Source of the DNA: Pseudomonas sp. Bc-h
GTDB taxonomy: Bacteria > Pseudomonadota > Gammaproteobacteria > Pseudomonadales > Pseudomonadaceae
Reading direction: 5' to 3'
Assembly: GCF_002080045.1 (NCBI RefSeq)
Contig: NZ_MUIN01000010.1
Location: 1 to 64,000, forward strand
DNA length: 64,000 nucleotides
Below are positions 26,324 to 35,111 of this stretch, piece by piece. The notes beneath the pieces were generated by a model. The model was not told the origin of the DNA. It saw nothing but the letters and a program-made list of their open reading frames with translations, and searched no databases. The position numbers and the translations under genes were made by a program. How positions within the stretch are numbered: the stretch's first letter is position 1; each line of letters begins with the position of its first letter.

Positions 26324-26475
26324 ACCAGATGAACGGTTTATGACCCTTGCCATACCAGTGTGTCTGAAACTGACGTCGGAATTATCGGTCTGGTGTTCGG
26401 ACTTGCAGTCACTTCTGGCGCTGCGTCCCGCGGGAAAAAACCTCCTTGCCCCATCAGATTTTCTGCGCTCCACCC

Positions 26476-27363
26476 TCAGTAATCCCCGCGCCCCTCCAGC
26501 AACGTATCCAGCAACCACGCCCCCGCAGGCCCCAGGCTTTTTTGCCGCGACCAGATCACGTCCACTGCCGAGCTGCGCGGCCAGCCGGGGACCTGCAATT
26601 CCTTCAGACGCCCCTGGGCATACCCGCGCACCAGCCAGCGTGGCAAGGCCGACCAGCCGAAACCGAAGATGGCCATGTCCATCAACAACAGGTAATTGGG
26701 CGCTGACCAGCTGCGACGCGCGCCACTGGGCAGGTCGTCGGTGGGGATGCTCTCATCGATAATAGTGTTCAGACGTAGCGCCCGGTGCTGCGCCAGCTTG
26801 CGGTAGTCGACAGCGTCCTCGGCGGCGAGCGGATGCTGGTGCGAGACAAACAGCCCAAAGTCGGCGCGCTCGGCGATGGTCGCGTATCCCACTTCAGGCG
26901 GATAACTCGCCTGGGCCGACAGCAAGCCCAGCGACGCCCGGCCAGTCTGGATCAGGTTGATGGCGTCACCGTGTTCGGCAAACACGCATTCCAGTTCGAT
27001 CTCGGGAAAGCGCTGATCGAGTTCGGCCATGCGTGCCTCAAATTCGGCGAACTGATTGGCGTCCGACAACACCAGCGTCAGGCGCGGCTCCATGCCTTCG
27101 GCCAGGCGCCCAGCGGCGCGTCGCAACTTGTCGGACGCCGCCAATACCTCCTCGATCCGCCCGTGCAGCGCCCTGCCCGCCTCGGTCAGCGCGGGATGTC
27201 TTGAAGAACGGTCGAACAATTCCACGCCAAGATCGATTTCCAGCCTTGAAATCGCTTCACTGATGGTCGACTGGCTTTTACCCAGACGCCGTGCAGCCGC
27301 GCTGAACGAACCCAGGGCGATGGTCTGGGCAAAGGCTTCCAGGGCTTCGGGGGAATAGCTCAT
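26476..27363 (-). CDS. LysR-type regulator, divergent from a PACE transporter
   Basis: The 295-residue protein has the LysR winged helix (LEAFAQTIALGSFSAAARRLGKSQSTISEAISRLE, residues 6-40) and an effector domain with LFDRSSRHPALTEAGRAL linking the two. The start at 27363 removes an implausible 57-residue leader present in the longest frame. It is divergent from a PACE-family efflux gene about 105 bp away; in Acinetobacter AceR/AceI the LysR gene has this same arrangement and activates the pump in response to its amine substrate. A similar link is inferred here. Confidence 0.82.
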   Translation of the reverse strand: MSYSPEALEAFAQTIALGSFSAAARRLGKSQSTISEAISRLEIDLGVELFDRSSRHPALTEAGRALHGRIEEVLAASDKLRRAAGRLAEGMEPRLTLVLSDANQFAEFEARMAELDQRFPEIELECVFAEHGDAINLIQTGRASLGLLSAQASYPPEVGYATIAERADFGLFVSHQHPLAAEDAVDYRKLAQHRALRLNTIIDESIPTDDLPSGARRSWSAPNYLLLMDMAIFGFGWSALPRWLVRGYAQGRLKELQVPGWPRSSAVDVIWSRQKSLGPAGAWLLDTLLEGRGDY

Positions 27364-27469
27364 GACAAGTTCGCTCTTTCGTCCATCGGTTTTTCCGATG
27401 GAAACGATTTTCACTTTAGTCCAACGCGCCACGACAATGCACGCCTGCCCCGCAACAAAGTGAATTGTC

Positions 27470-27967
27470 ATGTCTGCCAGCGTCATGTCCGAAAAGAAAG
27501 CCGCGAAGTCGGGTGTCCCCACCAAATCCATCAAGGAGCGTGCGTTTCATGCGCTGCTGTTCGAACTCATCGGCGTGGTGCTGTTTGCACCGGGGCTGGC
27601 CTGGTTGCTCGGTCAGTCACTGGGCAAGATGGGCGCGATGACGGTGATGATTTCCACCGTGGCGATGCTCTGGAACATGGTGTTCAACGCAGGCTTCGAC
27701 CGGTTGCGTCGGCGCATCGGCTTTGCCATGAGCCTGAAGGTTCGAGCGTTGCATGCGATCTCGTTCGAGACCGGCCTGATCGTCGCGGTTGTGCCGTTGG
27801 CGGCGTGGTGGCTGTCGATCAGCCTGTGGGAAGCGTTCCTGCTGGATATCGGATTGCTGCTGCTGTTTCTGCCCTATACCCTGCTGTTCAACATGGCGTA
27901 TGACAAGCTGCGGGAGCGGATGGTGGCGCGTTCCAACAGGAACCCGCCGACTCGGTCTCGAGCCTGA
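27470..27967 (+). CDS. PACE-family efflux transporter (AceI-like)
   Basis: This 165-residue protein is two tandem bacterial-transmembrane-pair modules, four helices in total. The first carries ERAFHALLFELIGVVLF, whose glutamate corresponds to the AceI residue essential for transport, and WNMVFNAGFDRLRRR. The second carries KVRALHAISFETGLI and LPYTLLFNMAYDKLRERM. PACE proteins export chlorhexidine and short polyamines such as cadaverine and putrescine. The start at 27470 is preceded only by a weak ribosome-binding site. Confidence 0.85.
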   Translation: MSASVMSEKKAAKSGVPTKSIKERAFHALLFELIGVVLFAPGLAWLLGQSLGKMGAMTVMISTVAMLWNMVFNAGFDRLRRRIGFAMSLKVRALHAISFETGLIVAVVPLAAWWLSISLWEAFLLDIGLLLLFLPYTLLFNMAYDKLRERMVARSNRNPPTRSRA

Positions 27968-27978
27968 GGCCGTCCATT

Positions 27979-28071
27979 GCAGGAGGGAGCTTGCTCGCGA
28001 AAAAGTCAGGACAGCTTGCACATCCTCAGGGTCTGAAAGTCAGTCTTCGCGAGCAAGCGCCCTCCCACAGG
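27979..28071. repeat. REPIN, family A
   Basis: GGAGGGAGCTTGCTCGCGAA at the left is opposed by TTCGCGAGCAAGCGCCCTCCC at the right. It lies in the convergent gap between the PACE and hydrolase genes. Confidence 0.75.
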
Positions 28072-28111
28072 TGATGTTCATGCCGGGAATATTTGTGTTA
28101 TCCAGCCGACC

Positions 28112-28987
28112 TCACCGCAAAAACGGCAGCACCTCCGCTAATAACGCCTCGGGAATTTCCTCCGCCAGGTAATGCCCGCCGGGCAATGCTTCGCCGCGCA
28201 CGTCGGTCGCGACTTTCTGCCACTCCTTGAGCGGCTCGAAGCATTTGCCCACCGTCCCTTCGCCACCCCACAGCACCATCAACGGCAAAGTCAGATGATT
28301 GCCCGCCTCAATGTCGGCGCGGTCGTGCTGCAGATCGATGCTGGCGCTGGCGCGATAGTCTTCACACACGCCGCGGGCCGCACCCGGCAGGCTGGCACAG
28401 CGCACGTATTCGGCGAATGCTTCATCGGTGAATGGCGCGAGCCCCGCACTGCGGCTGCCCATGACACTGCGCAGATACTGCTCGGGATCGGCCTCCAGCA
28501 ACGTCTCCGGCAGCGGCGCCGGGCGGATCAGGAAAAACCAGTGCCAGTACGCCCGCGCGAAAGCTTCGTTGGTCTGGCTGTACATGGCCAGGGTCGGGGC
28601 GATGTCGAGCAACGCCATGCGCGTGACCACCTGTGGATGATCCAGCGCCAGTCGGTGCGCCACCCGAGCGCCACGGTCATGGGCCAATATCGAAAATGTC
28701 GGCAACCCCAGTTCGCGCATCAGCTCGACCATGTCGCGGCCCATCTCCCGCTTGGAATAGCTGGAATGGTCATCGGTGGCGGGCGGTTTGCTGCTGTCGC
28801 CATAGCCGCGCAGATCCGCCGCGACCACCGTGAAATGCTGACTCAACTGTTCGGCGATCTTGTGCCAGATGACGTGGGTCTGCGGGTGACCGTGCAGCAG
28901 CAACAAGCCCGGACCGCTCCCGCCGATCCGGTAGGCGATCTGTACGCCGTTGACCTGGCGCTGATCTTTCTGAAATCCGGCAAACAT
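28112..28987 (-). CDS. Alpha/beta hydrolase, haloacetate dehalogenase-like
   Basis: The 291-residue protein has the HG motif LLLHGHPQTHVIWHKI, the nucleophile-elbow region LAHDRGARVAHRLALDHP with aspartate in the nucleophile position (HDRG), and the C-terminal GGHYLAEEIPE histidine. An aspartate nucleophile is typical of haloalkane, fluoroacetate and epoxide hydrolases rather than esterases, and RVNGVQIAYRIGG and RALDHP-type sequences resemble the fluoroacetate dehalogenase group. The start at 28987 follows AAAAGGAGCCATCC. The substrate is not known from context. Confidence 0.82.
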   Translation of the reverse strand: MFAGFQKDQRQVNGVQIAYRIGGSGPGLLLLHGHPQTHVIWHKIAEQLSQHFTVVAADLRGYGDSSKPPATDDHSSYSKREMGRDMVELMRELGLPTFSILAHDRGARVAHRLALDHPQVVTRMALLDIAPTLAMYSQTNEAFARAYWHWFFLIRPAPLPETLLEADPEQYLRSVMGSRSAGLAPFTDEAFAEYVRCASLPGAARGVCEDYRASASIDLQHDRADIEAGNHLTLPLMVLWGGEGTVGKCFEPLKEWQKVATDVRGEALPGGHYLAEEIPEALLAEVLPFLR

Positions 28988-29223
28988 GGATGGCTCCTTT
29001 TGAGTTGTTGTTAGAACTGGCGCACATGCTAAGTCGCTGAGCGTGTGGGACAAGGCCTCAAACGTGGCCGGCCCGTTCATGAAGTGTGTTTCCAGGAGAG
29101 TTGTGCGGCGCAATTGGTCTCCCGCAATCCCGTTTCATTGGCTATTCGAGCTTGCAACCCTCAAGCGTAATGTAGTGCCATCTGCAACGAACTTCTCCTT
29201 CAACTTCCTTCGGAATACACGTC

Positions 29224-29661
29224 ATGAACAAGAGAATCGCCTGGGCACAAAAATCGCCGGAAGCCTACAAAGCCATGGTGGGCCTGGAAATGGCGCTGGG
29301 TAAATCCGGCCTGGACAGCTCCCTGCTGGAACTGATCCGTCTGCGCGCTTCGCAGATCAACGGCTGCGCCTACTGCGTCAACATGCACGCCAACGATGCG
29401 CGCAAGGCCGGTGAAACTGAAGCCCGTCTGCAAACCTTGAGCGTCTGGGAAGAAACCCACTTCTTCAGCGAAAAAGAGAAGGTCGTGCTGGCCTGGGTCG
29501 AAAGCCTGACTCAGCTGTCGATTCACCACGCGCCACAGCACCAATACGAAGCCCTGCTTGAGCATTACAGCGAGGCCGACGTCGCCAACATCACCCTGGC
29601 GATCGCCACCATCAACGCCTGGAACCGTTTCGGTGTCGGTTTTGCGATGATTCCGGAGTGA
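29224..29661 (+). CDS. AhpD-like carboxymuconolactone decarboxylase family protein
   Basis: This 145-residue protein shows the AhpD core: LLELIRLRASQINGCAYCVNMHANDARKAGE, with the CxxC pair (CAYC) and histidine three residues later that form the peroxidase-type thiol relay. Members act as alkylhydroperoxidases, often protecting against peroxides. It is a single gene with a normal length and its own leader. Confidence 0.87.
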   Translation: MNKRIAWAQKSPEAYKAMVGLEMALGKSGLDSSLLELIRLRASQINGCAYCVNMHANDARKAGETEARLQTLSVWEETHFFSEKEKVVLAWVESLTQLSIHHAPQHQYEALLEHYSEADVANITLAIATINAWNRFGVGFAMIPE

Positions 29662-29775
29662 TCATGGCCCGTGCATCAATCGCCTGAATCCAACGCATAA
29701 GCACTTTTGGTTGGTGTCCGTTGCCCGCTTCGACAACAATTGCGCCACTTCCCCACGGCGCAAGAGCACTCGAAC

Positions 29776-30609
29776 ATGGCAATGGACATCCGCAGGCTTT
29801 CAGCCTTTTCCGACGCAGACCAGGGCGGCAATCCGGCCGGTGTATGGATCGGCGAAATCTTCCCCGACGACGCTACCATGCAGTCGGTTGCGGCTGACGT
29901 GGGGTATTCGGAAACTGCCTTTGCCGTACCGCAAGACGATGGCTTTCGTGTGCGTTATTTCTCCCCCGAAGCCGAAGTGCCATTTTGCGGGCATGCCACC
30001 ATCGCCCTCGGTGCGGCGCTGGCCGAGCATTTCGGCGATGGGGTTTTCAAGCTGCAACTGAACGAAGCGCAGATCAGCGTCGAGGGCCGAAAACAGGGCC
30101 GATTGACCGCTGCCGCGCTGCAATCCCCACCGACCCACAGCCAGCCAGTCAGCCGCCAATTGCTGAGCGAGGCCATGAGCTTGTTCGACTTGCAGGCCGA
30201 AGACATCGACCTGCGCATTCCTCCCGCATTAATCAATGGCGGGGCCCAACATCTGGTGCTGGCCGTCAACCGCCGCGAGACGCTGAAAAGCATGCGCTAT
30301 GACTTCGAAACCGGCCGCGGCCTGATGGTCCGCGAAGGGCTGGTGACGATCCTTCTGGTGTTCGCCGAAACGTCGCGCCTGTTTCACACGCGCAACCCGT
30401 TCGCCTTTGGTGGCGTCTACGAAGACCCGGCCACCGGTGCCGCCAGCGCCGCCTTTGCCGGTTACTTGCGTGACATCGGCTGGGACCACGGCGGCGTCAT
30501 CGACATTGTGCAGGGCGAAGACATGGGCAGCCGTTCGCGGATTCACGCCGAGTTCAGCGACGCGCCCGGCAGCTCGATTCGCGTGTCGGGCACTGCGCGA
30601 CCGCTCTGA
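29776..30609 (+). CDS. PhzF-family isomerase/epimerase
   Basis: The 277-residue product has the PhzF hallmarks: DIRRLSAFSDADQGGNPAGVWIG at the N terminus, VGYSETAFAV with the catalytic glutamate, VPFCGHATIALGAAL, and near the end FAFGGVYEDPATGAASAAFAGYLRD. The fold is a duplicated diaminopimelate-epimerase barrel; PhzF itself isomerises a dihydroanthranilate in phenazine synthesis, but no other phenazine genes are here, so the substrate is unknown. The ATG at 29776 gives the family's usual start. Confidence 0.88.
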   Translation: MAMDIRRLSAFSDADQGGNPAGVWIGEIFPDDATMQSVAADVGYSETAFAVPQDDGFRVRYFSPEAEVPFCGHATIALGAALAEHFGDGVFKLQLNEAQISVEGRKQGRLTAAALQSPPTHSQPVSRQLLSEAMSLFDLQAEDIDLRIPPALINGGAQHLVLAVNRRETLKSMRYDFETGRGLMVREGLVTILLVFAETSRLFHTRNPFAFGGVYEDPATGAASAAFAGYLRDIGWDHGGVIDIVQGEDMGSRSRIHAEFSDAPGSSIRVSGTARPL

Positions 30610-30612
30610 GTT

Positions 30613-31764
30613 TCAGACCTTCAGATAACGACCGCTGATAGCCACGCCCAGCAGCATCACGGCGATGATCAGGAACGCCACGCCCAGGCTGCTGAGGTGC
30701 GCGACGAAACCGATCCCGGCCGGGCCCATGAGGATGCCGATGTAGCCCAACGTGGTGATGGCCGGAACTGCGACGTTTTCCGGCATGGTCTTCTGTCGCC
30801 CGACCGCGCTGTAGAACACCGGCACGATGTTGGAGCAACCGATCCCCACCAGCGCGTAGCCACAGAGCGCGGCCTGCCAGTACGGGATCAGCGTCGCCAC
30901 GGCCATGCCGACTGCGGCGCACAATCCGCCGAACAGGATGATCCGGTGCACACCCAGGCGCCGCACGATGGGGTCGCCGCATAAACGCCCGATGGCCATG
31001 GCCAGGGCGAACACGGCGTAACCGAAACCGGCGTAGGACGGTTCGACGCCACGCTGGGCACTGAGGAACACCGCGCTCCAGTCGAGCATGGCGCCCTCGG
31101 TGAGGAAAACGGTGAAGCACATCAGACCGATGAACAGCACCACGCCGTGAGGGATCGCGAATGCGGGGCCTCCGGCCTGGCTGCCATAGCCGAGCATGTT
31201 CGGGCCGGCCTTGTACAAGGCGATGGCGATGAATACAGCGACCAGCGTCATCGTCAGCCACGGCCACACGCTGACGCTCAGCAGCGCCGAAACCCCTGCC
31301 GCACCGACAATCCCGCCGCAACTGAACAGGCCGTGAAAGCCGGACATCATGGTCTTGCCGCTGGCGCGCTCGACGATGATCGCCTGGATATTGGTGACAC
31401 ACCCCAGCGCGCCCATGCTCGCACCGTAGACGAACAGCGTCGCAACCATCAACGGCACGTTGGTGAGTGTGGCGAGCAAGGGAAGGCACAGACAGGCGAT
31501 GCTGCCGCACAGGATGATGAGCCGCCGACAGCCGTAGCGAACGGTCATCGCGCCCGCCATCGGCATGGCGATTATCGAGCCGATCCCCAGACACAGCAAC
31601 AACAGGCCAAGGTTGGCGTCGTCCAGCCCCATGCGGCTCTTGGCATAGGGCACAAGCGGCGCCCAGGCGGAAATGCTGAAACCGGTGATGAAATAGGCGA
31701 CGCGCGTGGAGAAGTGTTCCAATCGCCCCGGAACGGTGGGCGCTGCGGTACCGATGGACGTCAT
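30613..31764 (-). CDS. MFS transporter, YbjJ-like
   Basis: The 383-residue protein has 12 hydrophobic segments. RVAYFITGFSISAWAPLVPYAKSRMGLDDANLG at the start, GSIIAMPMAGAMTVRYGCRRLI (the MFS signature loop) and MSGFHGLFSCGGIVGAAG in the middle are typical of YbjJ-type MFS proteins, which are putative inner-membrane exporters. The start at 31764 follows GGGAGCGGCA. It is convergent with the PhzF gene, with only 3 bp between stops. Confidence 0.85.
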   Translation of the reverse strand: MTSIGTAAPTVPGRLEHFSTRVAYFITGFSISAWAPLVPYAKSRMGLDDANLGLLLLCLGIGSIIAMPMAGAMTVRYGCRRLIILCGSIACLCLPLLATLTNVPLMVATLFVYGASMGALGCVTNIQAIIVERASGKTMMSGFHGLFSCGGIVGAAGVSALLSVSVWPWLTMTLVAVFIAIALYKAGPNMLGYGSQAGGPAFAIPHGVVLFIGLMCFTVFLTEGAMLDWSAVFLSAQRGVEPSYAGFGYAVFALAMAIGRLCGDPIVRRLGVHRIILFGGLCAAVGMAVATLIPYWQAALCGYALVGIGCSNIVPVFYSAVGRQKTMPENVAVPAITTLGYIGILMGPAGIGFVAHLSSLGVAFLIIAVMLLGVAISGRYLKV

Positions 31765-31922
31765 TGCCGCTCCCTTGAAAACCAGCCCGCCCATCATGGG
31801 CCGACAAAAACAGAGCCTAACAAAGGTTGGCGCAATGCCGAAGAAGGGATGTTGAGGGATATGGCCTCAGGAATGCCTCAGAAGCGCTGCTGCGCTGATC
31901 ATCTGGCTGACTTACACAACGC

Positions 31923-32100
31923 TGGGAGGGAGCTTGCTCGCGAAGACTGCTGATCGTTCCCACGCTCCGCGTGGGAATGAATCCTGTGACGCTCAGCGTC
32001 ACCGTAAGTGGGCGCGGAGCGTCGAGGGTGGCATTCCCACGCAAAGCGTCGATCATGTCGGCTGTGCCACAGCTTTCGCGAGCAAGCTCCCCTCCCACAG
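31923..32100. repeat. REPIN family A split by a nested family C REPIN
   Basis: Outer ends: TGGGAGGGAGCTTGCTCGCG at 31923 and CGCGAGCAAGCTCCCCTCCCAC ending near 32099. Within them lies a complete family C element, from GATCGTTCCCACGCTCCGCG (31952) to CAAAGCGTCGATC (near 32054). The structure suggests one repeat moved into the other. Confidence 0.7.
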
Positions 32101-32127
32101 GTGCTGCGTTGGGCCCGAATTCAAGTA

Positions 32128-32175
32128 CCCCCCCTGAAAATCGCCTCCGCCGGCAAGCCGGTCGGCTACAGGGTC
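32128..32175. repeat. Family B half-element
   Basis: A single GCCGGCAAGCCGG...GGCTACAGG arm, like the right arms at 10458 and 55185, lies between the nested REPIN and the HD-domain gene. Three repeat families are thus stacked in one intergenic gap. Confidence 0.55.
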
Positions 32176-32190
32176 GAGGTCAACTACCGC

Positions 32191-32832
32191 TTACGCCTTC
32201 CAGGGCGAGGTGCGGATGATCTCGACGAAGTTCAACGGCTTGAACTTCGCATCTTCATCCACCAGCACATCGGCGTTCACGGTGCCGAACGTGGTATCCG
32301 GCTTGTGACGGAAGCCATTGGCGAAGGCGCACAGGATGCATTCCTTGAACGCCTCGCCGCGAGGGTGAGCGTGGGTCACCACTTCGCGTTGCTGGTCGCT
32401 GAACTGGTCGTAGTTGATGCCGAGCACGTCCATCTCGACCCCTGCGGTCACCAGCGCCACGTTCGGACGCAGATGCTCCGGAACACCCGGTGTAGTGTGC
32501 AGCGCAATGGATAACCAGACCTGCTCGAGATCGCCTTCGGACAGCCCGAACGGCTTGGCAAAGGCACGTGCCGCGTTGGCGCTGTCGACTTCGAAACGCA
32601 GGTCGGCGCTGCTGTGTTTTTTCACCAGGCCCAGGTCGTGAAACATCGCGCCGACGTAAAGCTGTTCGGCGTCGTACTTCAGGCCTTTGCGCTCACCGGT
32701 CAGCGCGCCCCAGAGGAACACCCGACGAGAGTGGTTGAACAGCAGGTCGTCTTCTTCGTCGCGAATGTAGTCGGTGGTGGCGCGGGCCAGAGCGCTGTCA
32801 GGGATTTTGATACCGGCGATTTCTTGAGTCAT
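32191..32832 (-). CDS. HD-domain phosphohydrolase-like protein
   Basis: This 213-residue protein has the HD-superfamily metal site: FNHSRRVFLWGALTGERKGL (first histidine), YVGAMFHDLGLVKKHSS (HD pair), and later ALHTTPGVPEHL and VDVLGINYDQF-like segments. It resembles the cyanamide-hydratase-like or small-molecule phosphohydrolase branch; the substrate is unknown. The start at 32832 follows GGAAGACCTCC. It is a single gene after a cluster of REP elements. Confidence 0.82.
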   Translation of the reverse strand: MTQEIAGIKIPDSALARATTDYIRDEEDDLLFNHSRRVFLWGALTGERKGLKYDAEQLYVGAMFHDLGLVKKHSSADLRFEVDSANAARAFAKPFGLSEGDLEQVWLSIALHTTPGVPEHLRPNVALVTAGVEMDVLGINYDQFSDQQREVVTHAHPRGEAFKECILCAFANGFRHKPDTTFGTVNADVLVDEDAKFKPLNFVEIIRTSPWKA

Positions 32833-33092
32833 GGAGGTCTTCCTCGATTGATCGCGCCGGTCTGGCGCGTTGAGGAAAAGTCTGAGGGACAGCGGTTCTG
32901 CGCTCAATCGGCACGCGGTCTCGTTCTCTGCCAAACGTGCATCGTTTACTGCCAGCTCATCTGGCGTTTACCAGATTGTGGGCGAATGTTCGAGGAACCT
33001 TCAGATAAACTGTGCGGCGTTTTCCTACACACGATCTGGCCATCAGAGCCGGACGTACTCACTCCCCCAAGCATCGAAACCAAGGAGACCCT

Positions 33093-33977
33093 GTGTACAA
33101 GGGTGTTGCGTTATCGGTCATGGCCTCCTGCCTCTTCGCGGTCATGTACTTCTACACCTCATTGCTGAAACCCCTCAGCGGTGAAGAAATCTTCGGTTGG
33201 CGAATGCTGCTGACCCTGCCCTGCGTGACGATCTTCATGCTCACCAGCGGCGACTGGAAATTGGTGCGCGCGCTGACCGCACGCCTGCGTCAGACCCCGT
33301 CCCTGCTGGCGGTGATGGCGTTATCGGCAGTGCTGCTGGGCCTTCAACTGTGGCTGTTCATGTGGGCGCCGCTGCACGGGCGCAGTCTGGAAGTGTCGCT
33401 GGGTTACTTCTTGTTGCCGCTGACCATGATCCTCACCGGACGCGTAGTCTATGGCGAGCATCTGTCTCACCTGCAAAAGATCGCCGCCTGCTGCGCGCTG
33501 GTGGGCGTGGGCAACGAGCTGTTTCGCCTGGGCAGCTTCTCCTGGGAAACCTTGCTGGTATGTCTGGGCTACCCGCTGTATTTCGTCCTGCGACGCAAGT
33601 TCAAGACCGACAACCTGGGCGGCCTGTGGTGGGACATGCTGCTCATTCTGCCGGTAGCGGTGCTGTTCATCTGCAAAGGCAACCCTTCGGTGGTCGAACA
33701 GTTCCCGCGCTTCTATCTGCTGATTCCGGTGCTGGGTGCGATCAGTGCGCTGGCATTGGTCAGCTACATTCTCGCCAGCCGCCTGCTGGCGTTCAGTGTG
33801 TTCGGCCTGTTGAGTTACGTCGAACCGGTGCTGTTGGTCGGCGTGGCGCTGTTGCTGGGCGAGTCCATCGGCCGTGACGAATGGATGACTTACTTGCCGA
33901 TCTGGCTGGCGGTCATGGTGCTGGTCGGCGAAGGCGCCAAGCATGTGCTGGCGCAGCGCCGCAGAAATCAAAGCTGA
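33093..33977 (+). CDS. EamA/RarD-type drug/metabolite transporter
   Basis: The 294-residue protein has ten predicted membrane helices in two EamA halves: GVALSVMASCLFAVMYFYTSLLKPLSGEEIFGWRMLLTLP in the first and YFVLRRKFKTDNLGGLWWDMLLILPVAV in the second, very like RarD (chloramphenicol-sensitive protein). It likely moves a small metabolite or amino-acid derivative across the inner membrane. The GTG at 33093 with AAGGAG upstream is chosen over an earlier ATG that would add 27 hydrophilic residues. Confidence 0.85.
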   Translation: MYKGVALSVMASCLFAVMYFYTSLLKPLSGEEIFGWRMLLTLPCVTIFMLTSGDWKLVRALTARLRQTPSLLAVMALSAVLLGLQLWLFMWAPLHGRSLEVSLGYFLLPLTMILTGRVVYGEHLSHLQKIAACCALVGVGNELFRLGSFSWETLLVCLGYPLYFVLRRKFKTDNLGGLWWDMLLILPVAVLFICKGNPSVVEQFPRFYLLIPVLGAISALALVSYILASRLLAFSVFGLLSYVEPVLLVGVALLLGESIGRDEWMTYLPIWLAVMVLVGEGAKHVLAQRRRNQS

Positions 33978-33980
33978 CGG

Positions 33981-35102
33981 CTAGTGCCCGAACCGCGCCA
34001 GTTGCATTTCCTGCAACCGGCTCAGGGTTCGGCGAAAGGCGAAAGCCAGGTAACCCTCGGTATAGAGTTCCTGCATCGGCAGCGCCGCTTCGACGTACAG
34101 CGGCACTTTGCGGTCGTAGCACTCGTCCACCAGCGCAATGAAGCGTCGCACGCCGTCGTCGTAAGGCGACAACTGCGGCAATTCGCGATCGCCCGCCGCC
34201 ACCTGCTCGACCCCGTCTTCGGTGCCGCGGGCAATGCGCCCTTCCCGTTGCGGCGCGCTTAACGCCGGCACTTCGCTCAGCAACACCGCCCGGTAGCGAT
34301 CGCACAACTCAATGAAGTCCATGGCCGCCAGCGGCTGCTCGCACAACTCGGCGTAGCGGCACCAGATCACGGTCTTGCTGCAACGCACCACCTTCACATG
34401 ACGACGCCCCACCGGCACTGGCTGAATCGACACCGTTTCGCCGCTGCTCAGGTCCTCGAACACCTGGAGCAACGGGCTCGGGCCGCTATCACCGGTCACC
34501 CAGTAGCGCTGCTGCGCCTGACCCGGATGCAGACGATGGTCTTCGCCGCCGTCCACCGAGACCACCGTCATGTAGTGGTTGATCGCGGTGATCGCCGGCA
34601 CGAAACGCTCGCGGTTATGCCCCGTGGAATACAGCTGCTCGGGCAATTGATTGGAGGTGCAGACCAGCACCACGCCTTCCTCGAACATCGCCCGCAACAG
34701 GCCCCCGAGGATCACCGCGTCGCCGATGTCGTTGACGAACAGCTCGTCGAAACACAGCACGCGCACCTCCTGTCCCAGCTCGCGGGCCAGGACTTCGAGA
34801 GGTTTGGCCACGCCCGTCAGTTGAAACAGGCGCTGATGCACCCAGCGCATGAAGTGATGAAAATGCTGACGCCGCGCGGGGATCTGCAAACCTTCGTAGA
34901 AACGGTCCATGAGCCAGGTCTTGCCGCGCCCGACCGGCCCCCACAGGTACACGCCCTTGGGCGAGGCATGGCGCTTGCCGTCGCGCAGGGCCTGCCAGCA
35001 TTCCTGAAGTTTCTGCGCGGCCTGATGCTGCGCCTCGTCCGGCTGAAAAACCTGCTTATCGACCGCCTGTTGCCAGGCGTCTAGTGGGGAAAGCGCGCTC
35101 AT
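33981..35102 (-). CDS. zapE: AFG1/ZapE-family ATPase
   Basis: The 373-residue AAA-like ATPase has a Walker A (YLWGPVGRGKTWLMDRF, about residue 52), a Walker B (VRVLCFDELFVNDIGDAVILGG, about residue 112), and a sensor strand VVLVCTSNQLPEQLY, all typical of AFG1/ZapE. E. coli ZapE associates with the division ring under stress; pseudomonads can carry more than one AFG1-like gene, so this could be a paralogue. It is convergent with the EamA gene and 9 bp from the stop of the upstream MFS gene. Confidence 0.82.
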   Translation of the reverse strand: MSALSPLDAWQQAVDKQVFQPDEAQHQAAQKLQECWQALRDGKRHASPKGVYLWGPVGRGKTWLMDRFYEGLQIPARRQHFHHFMRWVHQRLFQLTGVAKPLEVLARELGQEVRVLCFDELFVNDIGDAVILGGLLRAMFEEGVVLVCTSNQLPEQLYSTGHNRERFVPAITAINHYMTVVSVDGGEDHRLHPGQAQQRYWVTGDSGPSPLLQVFEDLSSGETVSIQPVPVGRRHVKVVRCSKTVIWCRYAELCEQPLAAMDFIELCDRYRAVLLSEVPALSAPQREGRIARGTEDGVEQVAAGDRELPQLSPYDDGVRRFIALVDECYDRKVPLYVEAALPMQELYTEGYLAFAFRRTLSRLQEMQLARFGH

Positions 35103-35111
35103 CTAAAACGG

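Noticed and set aside
29776-30609. Phenazine biosynthesis
   Set aside because: Only a PhzF-family protein is present; no phzA-E or phzG neighbours, and PhzF homologues are common outside phenazine pathways.
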